7,376 nucleotides of DNA from Chloroflexia bacterium (GTDB lineage: Bacteria > Chloroflexota > Chloroflexia > Thermomicrobiales > UBA6265). Where the stretch lies: the NCBI GenBank assembly GCA_013694885.1, contig JACDBO010000226.1, forward strand, positions 1-7,376, read 5' to 3'. Position numbers and translations under genes: made by a program. Position 1 is the first letter of the stretch; each line of letters begins with the position of its first letter. Below are positions 1-4,969 of this stretch, piece after piece. The notes below the pieces were generated by a model, which was given only the letters and a program-made list of their open reading frames with translations, was not told the DNA's origin and ran no database searches.

Positions 1-126
1 CCGCTCTTCACCGACTAGCGATGGGGGATTACAGGGAGGACCGGAGAACGGCCAGAGCAGAGCGATCTGCGACGTTCAATGGAGTACGACTGGTTCGCGG
101 AAATCCACATCGCCACCGTGCCACTA

Positions 127-231
127 CCTGGCCGAGCATCTGGTGGGTGTCTGGGAGTAGCTACTGTGGACGAAGTGGATACGGTTGCGCAGCGCCTGCA
201 AGACTGGTTACGGCGCCTCTGCGGCATTACC
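127..231 (-). pseudogene. Decayed fragment of an Abi-family (HEPN-type) gene
   Basis: On the minus strand this stretch aligns with part of the larger Abi-family gene in this window (plus-strand positions about 1146-1254). By hand alignment, 140-195 against 1160-1216 agrees at about three quarters of positions with a one-base gap. Positions 196-221 against 1229-1254 agree at 22 of 26, after a 12-base deletion. In the frame of the family motif it reads G-N-A-A-E-A-P-stop-P-V-L-Q-A, then L-R-N-R-I-H-F-V. The intact copy has S-E-A-L-Y-P-I-L-Q-A-F-E-I-A-L-R-N-S-I-H. The fossil therefore carries a nonsense codon where Tyr is expected, lacks the four codons for F-E-I-A, and shifts frame further on (A-R-P-G against D-R-P-G). 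No start or HEPN RNRxxH region is visible. It is most likely a remnant of a second, diverged Abi gene rather than a recent duplicate, because the sequence has drifted considerably. Confidence 0.6.
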
Positions 232-340
232 TACGCCCTCCTCGCCTTCACGCCGCGAAAGCGCGGGACGTAACGCGCTCGGTCCTCGCTCAGACAAGGT
301 GCGGGGTGGGAGCTGTCTGGCTCGTCGAGTGTCGAATGCA

Positions 341-346
341 AGGAGG
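341..346 (+). promoter_or_regulatory. Ribosome binding site AGGAGG setting the start at 353
   Basis: AGGAGG is followed six bases later by ATG 353. It is the only strong Shine-Dalgarno match in the open frame that runs from 185, and it moves the start well inside that frame. Confidence 0.75.
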
Positions 347-352
347 GCGTCG

Positions 353-640
353 ATGGTGTTTCCGTGGGAGCGAGTCCAGGAGCTTCAGGGCAAAACGCTC
401 AAGACGGTGAGCAGGGGCGCACCATTCGACGTGATGGAGGTAAGGAACAACTTCGTCAGGGTCGCACCTCTCAGCACCGGAGAGCCGCGCCGGATCGAAC
501 GCACGTGTTTCGATCTCGCCGCTAAGAAAGGGCTCGTCACCGACGATGTCAAGCCGAGCCAGATTCAGAAGCAGAGCGCTTCGGTGTTCAACTCCACCTA
601 CGTCGCGGCAATCATTCGTGCGGTGGTGGGGACCAACTGA
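353..640 (+). CDS. Small hypothetical protein, 95 residues
   Basis: I do not recognise a named family with certainty. The start at ATG 353 is chosen because an AGGAGG lies six bases upstream. The frame is open further upstream, but that part reads as low-quality, Arg/Ser-rich sequence. The protein looks compact and soluble. It begins with M-V-F-P-W-E-R-V-Q-E-L-Q-G-K, has alternating hydrophobic stretches suggesting beta strands (F25-D-V-M-E-V, F34-V-R-V), then a basic turn (G43-E-P-R-R-I-E-R) and a C-terminal segment S77-V-F-N-S-T-Y-V-A-A-I-I-R-A-V that looks like an amphipathic helix. This layout resembles small domains of unknown function seen with defence or nuclease genes, but that is an impression only. 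It is convergent with the Abi-type gene, with 25 bases between the two stops, so the two are not co-transcribed. No signal peptide or membrane segment is seen. Confidence 0.65.
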   Translation: MVFPWERVQELQGKTLKTVSRGAPFDVMEVRNNFVRVAPLSTGEPRRIERTCFDLAAKKGLVTDDVKPSQIQKQSASVFNSTYVAAIIRAVVGTN

Positions 641-665
641 CCGTCACGGTTGCTCGACTTCAGCG

Positions 666-1375
666 CTAGAGCGTCTTGGTGGACGGATAGCGCTTCTGGA
701 TCTCGGCCTGGATCCGCTGCTCGATATCGGCGCGCCCACCGCCATGTATCAGGTGAAAGCGATCGCACATCGCTATGGTGTCGTGCATGTCGATGCTGAT
801 CCAGCGGAGGGCTTCGAGGATGTCGGCATGGTCAGTGGTGATGGTAGGTCGAGACCAGATCGGCTCGTAGTGCATGACGCGATTGCGTAGCACCCGGATT
901 TGCTCGCAGCGATCCCAGATGTCCTGTCGGTTGCGGCCCTTGGTTGAGACTTGGGGAAGACACGCCCAACAAGTTCCGACTTGTTGGGACGCCAGAGGCC
1001 ACGTTCGAACGGGCTATTGAAGAGGCTGTGCCAAAACCCAAAGTGCAGCTCGGCGACGATCCGATCAGCGTCGTGCGGTTTCCCTTCTCTAGTCAGCTTA
1101 TCGCGGGCCCTGATGATCTGCTGCCTCTGCCAGGGAGGGAGAAAACCGGGCCGATCACACCAGTAGGTCGTCTGAAAGTGGCCTCTGAGGACGATGTGGA
1201 TGCTGTTGCGCAGCGCGATTTCAAACGCCTGCAAGATGGGATACAGCGCCTCTGAGAGCTCGATGTTGAAGAAGTAATTGACGACCATATCCAGGTCGCT
1301 GCCGCCATCTCGATAGTGTTCCAGGCGGACAGGTGAAACTGGCCGCTCCAGCGCAGCTACAAATTGAGCAACCAT
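666..1375 (-). pseudogene. Abi-family (HEPN-type abortive infection) gene with one frameshift
   Basis: Abi-like (Abi_2/AbiD-AbiF) proteins belong to the HEPN superfamily and are thought to act in phage defence as RNA-cleaving toxins. Restoring one base gives a 236-residue protein. Family signatures are L44-Y-P-I-L-Q-A-F-E-I-A-L-R-N-S-I-H60, E109-L-H-F-G-F-W115, F140-P-K, and the HEPN-like R164-N-R-V-M-H169-Y-E-P (Rx4H). The first frame carries residues 1-142 and the second, from base 950 down to the stop at 666-668, carries the rest. Adding one G at about 950 joins them as F-P-K-V-S-T-K-G-R-N-R. Without it, the first frame runs on to 773 with unrelated residues and lacks the Rx4H motif. The start at ATG 1375 is preferred because GAGG lies five bases upstream and the N-terminus then begins about where I recall relatives beginning. 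ATG 1453 and TTG 1459 are in-frame alternatives. It could instead be intact with a sequencing error. Confidence 0.85.
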
Positions 1376-1380
1376 TAAAG

Positions 1381-1384
1381 CCTC
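1381..1384 (-). promoter_or_regulatory. Ribosome binding site GAGG for the Abi-type gene
   Basis: Read on the minus strand, GTGAGG is followed by five bases and then ATG 1375. It supports the internal start over ATG 1453, which would lie only about six bases after the -10 element. TTG 1459, which also has an AGGAAA upstream (1471-1466), overlaps the predicted -10 element. Confidence 0.5.
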
Positions 1385-1413
1385 ACGAGCCACGAATAAC
1401 CCCGGGATCTTCA

Positions 1414-1429
1414 CCGGCCCGAAGGCCGG
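1414..1429 (-). other. Leader hairpin with UUCG tetraloop
   Basis: On the minus strand CCGGCC, TTCG, GGCCGG form a perfect six-pair stem closed by the unusually stable C(UUCG)G loop. It lies between the predicted transcription start (about 1453) and the preferred start codon at 1375, so it would be in the 5' leader of the Abi-type mRNA. It has no following T run, so it is not a classical terminator. It might stabilise the leader or affect translation. If ATG 1453 were the true start it would lie inside the coding sequence instead. Confidence 0.4.
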
Positions 1430-1458
1430 GATAGGATACCCGGGGAATTGCATTGGCA

Positions 1459-1487
1459 AATATAGTTTCCTGGGTATTGATTGTCAA
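1459..1487 (-). promoter_or_regulatory. Near-consensus sigma-70-type promoter of the Abi-type gene
   Basis: Read on the minus strand, TTGACA (1487-1482) is followed by exactly 17 bases and TATATT (1464-1459), five of six matching TATAAT. Transcription would start near 1453-1451, giving a leader of about 77 bases before ATG 1375. This is the best promoter match in the window and stands out against the GC-rich surroundings. The imperfect palindrome at 1474-1500 covers its -35 element. Confidence 0.65.
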
Positions 1488-1500
1488 TAACAGTCAATAC
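1474..1500. promoter_or_regulatory. Imperfect palindrome over the -35 box, candidate operator
   Basis: The arms GTATTGA (1474-1480) and TCAATAC (1494-1500) are perfect inverted repeats. Inner matches extend the dyad, giving 22 of 27 positions symmetric by hand count. GTCAATA also occurs twice as a direct repeat ten bases apart (1483-1489 and 1493-1499). The position over the -35 element suggests repression of the Abi-type promoter, perhaps by the gene's own product or a partner. No regulator is identified. Confidence 0.45.
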
Positions 1501-1746
1501 CTGCTCCGCCCCGGCCAGGGAGTTTCGCGACTCCTCCGCAGTAGCACATGTCAGGCAGGATTACCGACCAAGGAGCCTCGCTAAGCACCCCCCACCAATC
1601 GCGATCCACGATCACCAAGCTGGCTACACAGCCGTTCTTAGGAATCTCTTAGCCGACGAGACCATCATAGGGTGAGACCCGGCGAGGTGGCCGGGATCAT
1701 TCGCCCAATGCACTCGCAGGTTGTCATGAAGAGGAGCACGGAACTT
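1501..1746. other. Intergenic region upstream of the MMPL gene
   Basis: This stretch separates the divergent Abi-type and MMPL genes. An open frame on the plus strand (1481-1675) has no start signal and no recognisable protein character, so it is not called. A short repeat, GGAGT (1519-1523) and ACTCC (1530-1534), could form a weak hairpin. I find no good -35/-10 pair for the MMPL gene, and no tRNA or riboswitch-like fold. Confidence 0.4.
1731..1736 (+). promoter_or_regulatory. Ribosome binding site GAGGAG for the MMPL gene
   Basis: GAGGAG lies ten bases before ATG 1747, a somewhat long but workable spacing. It also lies only three bases after ATG 1726, which makes that upstream in-frame ATG an unlikely start. 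Confidence 0.5.
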
Positions 1747-3897
1747 ATGAGTATCGCATCGATTTCCCGATTTGTTCTGAGCCACAAGTGGTTCGTCGTC
1801 GCCTTTTGGGTCGTCGTGACGGTCATCAGTGCGGCGTCGGTCTCGTCGGCGACCGGTGCCCTCTCGATGGGGTTCGACCTGCCCGGTCGTGAGAGCACCA
1901 GGGCCAACCAGCTCATCGCCGAGCGCTACGGCACCGGTGGCGTCGCGGCGCCGCTCGTCGCGGTCGTCACCCTGCCGGACGGAACGACGGTCGATTCTCC
2001 GGGGGTGACGGAGGAGATCGGACGCGCCTTCGGTGCAGTGTCCGAGCGGGTGCCCGAGACTCGCGTCGTGTCGTTCGCCTCGACCGGCGACCGCGCCTTC
2101 GTTTCCGAGGATGGCCGGACCACCTTCGGGTTGATCTACACCCGCTTCTCGTGGACCGACCAAGGCCCCGACGACGACCTGGTGAAGGAGACACTCCATA
2201 GCGCCTCGATCGCCGGCTCACCCATCGACGTCACCGGCTATACGGAACTCTCCGGCGAGGAAGAGGGTGGCGGCGAAGGCGCGCTGCTGGAGACGATGAT
2301 CGGCGGTGTGGGGGCATTATTCATCCTGCTCTGGGTATTCGGCTCGTTCCTGGCGTTCGTGCCGCTGCTCATCGCCGGCGTCGCTATCGTCACCACGTTC
2401 CTCGCGGTCTGGGGGTTGACGACACTTACGAACATCAGCTTCCTGGTCCAGTTCATCATCGCCTTGATCGGTCTGGGTATCGCCATCGACTACTCGCTGC
2501 TCGTCATCACCCGCTGGCGCGAGGAGCGCGCGGCTGGCCGAGAGAACCGGGAGGCTGTCCAGCGAGCGATGGAGACGGCCGGTCACTCGGTCGTGTTCAG
2601 CGGGACAACCGTCGCCATCGGACTCGTGGCGATGGCCCTGCTGCCGGTGCCGGCCCTGCGGAGCATGGGCTTCGCCGGTCTGCTGGTCGCGCTGATGAGC
2701 GTGCTCGTCAGCATCACCCTGCTGCCGGTGCTGCTGGCGACGGTCGGTCCGCGCCTCGACTGGCCGCGGCTGCGACGCGGCGACCAGCACAGCGAAGGCT
2801 GGGAACGCTGGGCCAGGCTGATCGTCCGGCGGCGTGGCGTGGCCGCCACCGTCTCGGCACTGGTCCTGATCGCGCTCGCGATCCCCGCCTTGTTCATGAA
2901 CGTCGGTGATCCCGACGCGACATCGCTGGCGTCATCGGGTGAAGCGCACGACGCGCTCCTGACGCTGGAAGCCGCGGGCATCGGGAGCGGCGTCCTGACC
3001 CCCTTCGAGGTGGTTGTCCGGAACGGCGATCCAGCCCAGGTCGCGTCAACGCTTGCCGACCTCGACGGCATCCGCGGCGCCGTCGCGCCCGACGATCAGG
3101 ATTGGCGCAGCGGAGACGCTGCCGTTGTCGCGGTGATTCCCACCTCCGACGGCAATTCGGCGGAAGGGCAATCGACACTCGATCGGGTGCGCGCGGCGGC
3201 CGACGGCATCGGCGGCGGGGTCCTTGTCGGTGGGCTGGCGCCGTCGACGGCAGATTTCAACGACGCGGTCTACGGCAACTTCCCGTTGATGCTGGGTTTG
3301 ATCGTGGTGGTGACCTTCGTCCTGCTCGTGCGGGCCTTCCGGTCAATCCTGCTGCCGCTCAAGGCGGTGGTGCTCAACGTGCTCTCGATCGGCGCGACGT
3401 ACGGTCTGCTGGTGCTGATCTGGCAGGAGGGCTACGGCTCGCGGCAGATCTGGGGGATCGAGCCGACGCACGCGATCACCAGCTGGATTCCCATCACCGT
3501 CTTCGCTTTCCTGTTCGGTCTCTCGATGGATTACGAGGTCTTCATCCTGTCGCGGATGCGCGAGGAGTACGACGCGACCGGCTCGACCGACCTGGCCGTC
3601 ATTCGCGGTATCGGTCGCACCGCTCGCCTCGTGACCTACGCCGCGCTGATCCTGGTCCTCGCCTTCGTGGCAATGGGGTCTATCCCCGAAACGGAGCTCA
3701 AGGTGTTCGGCACCGGCCTGACACTCGGCATCCTGCTGGACGCCACGATCGTCCGCGCGGTGCTCGTCCCCGCCGCCGTCTCGTTGATGGGGCACTGGAA
3801 CTGGTGGCTGCCGTCGTGGCTCGACCGCGTGGTTCCCAAGCCGGAAACCGCCATCCACGACCGAGCGACGGCGCCCACGGCCGCGCGCGCCGACTGA
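1747..3897 (+). CDS. MMPL/RND-family membrane exporter
   Basis: This is a 716-residue inner-membrane protein of the MMPL branch of the RND superfamily, whose members export lipids or other hydrophobic compounds using the proton gradient. It shows the duplicated fold: one N-terminal helix (about 15-35), an extracytoplasmic domain (about 36-183), five helices (about 184-335), a cytoplasmic linker, another helix (about 365-387), a second extracytoplasmic domain (about 388-511) and five final helices. Each half has the expected Asp-Tyr pair in its fourth helix, G-I-A-I-D248-Y249-S and G-L-S-M-D595-Y596-E, the likely proton-relay positions. The size matches Bacillus YdfJ rather than mycobacterial MmpL3-type proteins. 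The start at ATG 1747 gives a typical N-terminus and has GAGGAG upstream. The frame is open back to GTG 1672, but those 25 codons look non-coding. The substrate is unknown. The PAP2 and two-component genes downstream suggest an envelope or lipid-stress role. B. subtilis ydfJ is likewise linked to a two-component system. Confidence 0.92.
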   Translation: MSIASISRFVLSHKWFVVAFWVVVTVISAASVSSATGALSMGFDLPGRESTRANQLIAERYGTGGVAAPLVAVVTLPDGTTVDSPGVTEEIGRAFGAVSERVPETRVVSFASTGDRAFVSEDGRTTFGLIYTRFSWTDQGPDDDLVKETLHSASIAGSPIDVTGYTELSGEEEGGGEGALLETMIGGVGALFILLWVFGSFLAFVPLLIAGVAIVTTFLAVWGLTTLTNISFLVQFIIALIGLGIAIDYSLLVITRWREERAAGRENREAVQRAMETAGHSVVFSGTTVAIGLVAMALLPVPALRSMGFAGLLVALMSVLVSITLLPVLLATVGPRLDWPRLRRGDQHSEGWERWARLIVRRRGVAATVSALVLIALAIPALFMNVGDPDATSLASSGEAHDALLTLEAAGIGSGVLTPFEVVVRNGDPAQVASTLADLDGIRGAVAPDDQDWRSGDAAVVAVIPTSDGNSAEGQSTLDRVRAAADGIGGGVLVGGLAPSTADFNDAVYGNFPLMLGLIVVVTFVLLVRAFRSILLPLKAVVLNVLSIGATYGLLVLIWQEGYGSRQIWGIEPTHAITSWIPITVFAFLFGLSMDYEVFILSRMREEYDATGSTDLAVIRGIGRTARLVTYAALILVLAFVAMGSIPETELKVFGTGLTLGILLDATIVRAVLVPAAVSLMGHWNWWLPSWLDRVVPKPETAIHDRATAPTAARAD

Positions 3898-3900
3898 GTC

Positions 3901-3961
3901 AGAGGACAGGGGGTGGCGAGCGGGCTTATGGCTCACCGCCACCCCCTGCCCCCTGTCCTCT
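3901..3961 (+). terminator. Strong inverted repeat after the MMPL gene, possible terminator
   Basis: Beginning three bases after the MMPL stop, CAGGGGGTGGCG (3907-3918) pairs perfectly with CGCCACCCCCTG (3937-3948). Alternatively AGAGGACAGGGGG (3901-3913) pairs perfectly with CCCCCTGTCCTCT (3949-3961). The right arm contains CCCCCTG twice, which produces the two registers. There is no T run after the stem, so it is not a canonical intrinsic terminator. It could still block read-through, protect the mRNA 3' end or be a mobile repeat. It would uncouple the MMPL gene from the PAP2 operon. Confidence 0.5.
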
Positions 3962-3968
3962 GCCCTCT
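3941..3968 (+). repeat. Degenerate heptamer tandem repeat
   Basis: Four successive 7-base units read ACCCCCT, GCCCCCT, GTCCTCT and GCCCTCT. The second and third units together are the exact inverted complement of bases 3901-3913 apart from the first G, so the repeat occurs in both orientations and creates the hairpin described here. The pyrimidine-rich heptamer resembles the TCAGTCC tract at the end of the PAP2 gene. Confidence 0.5.
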
Positions 3969-4141
3969 CCGTTCCTATGGAGGATACCCCCCCTTTTGAG
4001 ATTCCCGTTCGCCGCGTAGCCGGTGTCGATGCGTCCCGGCAGACTCAAGTCATGGGTCAGCGCGGTCGGGACGTACCGTGACCGCGGACACACGATTCAC
4101 GGACGCCTGGTCCAGGGCGACGGGCGCACAGGGATTTCGCC
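3969..4141. other. Upstream region of the PAP2 operon
   Basis: This non-coding stretch should hold the promoter of the PAP2, regulator and kinase genes if they are transcribed separately from the MMPL gene. I see a run of seven C (3987-3993) followed by four T, and a 7-base perfect inverted repeat, CGCGGTC (4061-4067) and GACCGCG (4080-4086). TTGAGA (3996-4001) has no acceptable -10 partner. No confident promoter is found. Confidence 0.35.
4061..4086. promoter_or_regulatory. Inverted repeat upstream of the PAP2 gene, possible regulator site
   Basis: CGCGGTC and GACCGCG flank 12 bases, about 55 bases before ATG 4142. A nested CGGT/ACCG pairing (4063-4066 with 4075-4078) is also possible. It could be a binding site for the two-component regulator encoded downstream, or a leader hairpin. 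In GC-rich DNA a chance repeat of this size is not rare. Confidence 0.25.
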
Positions 4142-4969
4142 ATGGACATCTCACGCTATGACACGTTCTCCACGACACGCACGATGCCGCGGACCCGGAC
4201 GGTCAGCCTCGAACCGCTGCGCGAGGTCGGCATCATCGCCGTTGCCACGTTCCTCTACTTCTTCGTGCGCGGCCTCGTTGACGGGCGCGTGGCCGACGCG
4301 GTGGGTCACGCCCGGTGGTTGGTCGATCTCGAACGGCAACTCGGCGTATTCTGGGAGCCAGCGATCCAGCGCTGGACGCTGGCGAACGAGGCCCTGGTGC
4401 GGGCCGCGAACGCCGTCTACATCTATGGCCACTGGCCGGTGGTGATCGCGACGCTGACGTGGTTGCTGATCGCCCATCGCGAGCACTTCCCGCTGTATCG
4501 CACCGCGCTGCTCGTCTCCGGCGCGATCGGTCTGGTCTGCTTCGTCACTGTCCCGATGGCGCCGCCGCGGTTCCTCGGCGACCTCGGGTTCGTCGACACG
4601 GTGACGCTGCACAGCGAGGCCTACCGGGTGCTCCAGCCGCCGTCGCTCGTCAACCAGTACGCGGCGATGCCGAGCCTCCACGTCGGCTGGAACCTGCTCA
4701 TGGGGATCGCGATTGTGACTCTGGCCGGGCACTGGGCATGGAAAGCCTTCGGGGTGGCGATGCCGCTCGCCATGTCCGCGGCGACGCTGATGACGGCCAA
4801 CCATTACCTCATCGACGGCCTGGCCGGCTCCCTCATCGCCCTCATCGGCCTGGCCGCCGCCCGTCGCATGAGCGGCCCGGGGTCCAAACCCGTCGCCTCC
4901 GGCTCAGTCCTCAATCCTCAGTCCTCAGTCCTCCGCCCTGCCGCGCATTCGCGCCGAGGCGGCGCGTGA
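4142..4969 (+). CDS. PAP2-superfamily membrane phosphatase/phosphotransferase
   Basis: This is a 275-residue multi-helix membrane protein of the PAP2 (type 2 phosphatidic acid phosphatase) superfamily, resembling the PAP2_3/Aur1-like branch that works on lipid phosphates or transfers lipid head groups. Seen motifs are M-A-P141-P-R143 at the end of a helix, A-M-P-S178-L-H180-V-G-W (second active-site block) and N220-H221-Y-L-I-D225-G-L-A-G (third block, HxxxD). The classic KxxxxxxRP block and the Ser-Arg pair before the last histidine are absent, as I recall for this branch. The substrate is unknown; undecaprenyl or phosphatidyl phosphates are the obvious candidates. ATG 4142 has a modest AGGGA seven bases upstream. 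An in-frame ATG at 4184 lacks such a signal. The fold should end near R242. The tail after it is partly encoded by heptamer repeats and looks acquired. The TGA stop overlaps the GTG start of the regulator gene. Confidence 0.88.
   Translation: MDISRYDTFSTTRTMPRTRTVSLEPLREVGIIAVATFLYFFVRGLVDGRVADAVGHARWLVDLERQLGVFWEPAIQRWTLANEALVRAANAVYIYGHWPVVIATLTWLLIAHREHFPLYRTALLVSGAIGLVCFVTVPMAPPRFLGDLGFVDTVTLHSEAYRVLQPPSLVNQYAAMPSLHVGWNLLMGIAIVTLAGHWAWKAFGVAMPLAMSAATLMTANHYLIDGLAGSLIALIGLAAARRMSGPGSKPVASGSVLNPQSSVLRPAAHSRRGGA
4904..4938 (+). repeat. Heptamer tandem repeat TCAGTCC inside the end of the PAP2 gene
   Basis: Five consecutive units read TCAGTCC, TCAATCC, TCAGTCC, TCAGTCC and TCCGCCC. The tract lies within the last 25 codons of the PAP2 gene, encoding S-V-L-N-P-Q-S-S-V-L-R-P after the last predicted helix. 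Three units equal seven codons, so the frame returns every 21 bases. Similar short heptamer tracts are typically intergenic in genomes that carry them. Here one seems to have been absorbed into coding sequence. Confidence 0.7.
4956..4959 (+). promoter_or_regulatory. Ribosome binding site GAGG for the response regulator
   Basis: GAGG lies six bases before GTG 4966, inside the last codons of the PAP2 gene. It supports GTG 4966 over the much longer frame that opens at 4315. Confidence 0.55.

Larger units (their letters stand above)
1..352. other. Gene-poor left edge, no intact gene recognised
   Basis: No convincing intact gene is seen in this stretch. The plus-strand frame opening at ATG 79 (64 residues) has no ribosome binding site, and its best-looking part, around 168-221, lies antisense to a decayed Abi-family fragment described separately, so it is read here as a by-product of that fragment. 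The last part, about 232-340, is the upstream region of the small gene at 353. I see no clear -35/-10 pair in it. The window starts at base 1, so a gene further left cannot be judged. Confidence 0.5.

Noticed and set aside
79..273. Plus-strand frame of 64 residues at the left edge
   Set aside because: It has no ribosome binding site, and its central part is antisense to the decayed Abi-type fragment. The same antisense pattern (V-D-x-V-A-Q-R) occurs opposite the larger Abi-type gene at 944-1255.
940..960. Programmed -1 frameshift in the Abi-type gene
   Set aside because: The junction reads C-CCC-AAG, which does not fit the X-XXY-YYZ slippery pattern, and there is no obvious reason for re-pairing. 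A lost G is simpler.
944..1255. Plus-strand frame of 103 residues
   Set aside because: It lies wholly opposite the Abi-type gene, whose minus-strand protein carries recognisable family motifs.
1481..1675. 64-residue plus-strand frame between the Abi-type and MMPL genes
   Set aside because: Its start falls inside the palindrome, it has no ribosome binding site, and it shows no protein-like pattern.
1672..1746. Upstream extension of the MMPL protein from GTG 1672
   Set aside because: The added residues do not look like an MMPL N-terminus, and GAGGAG at 1731-1736 points to ATG 1747.
3102..4019. Long plus-strand frame of 305 residues overlapping the MMPL gene
   Set aside because: Arg/Gly/Asp-rich translation typical of a shifted frame in GC-rich coding DNA. 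The MMPL frame carries the conserved helices and Asp-Tyr motif.
4904..4938. CRISPR-like repeat array
   Set aside because: The units are 7 bases long and directly adjacent with no spacers, so this is a simple tandem repeat.
4315..4965. Long N-terminal extension of the response regulator
   Set aside because: It overlaps the PAP2 coding region in another frame and is Arg-rich shadow sequence. The receiver domain begins just after GTG 4966, which has its own ribosome binding site.
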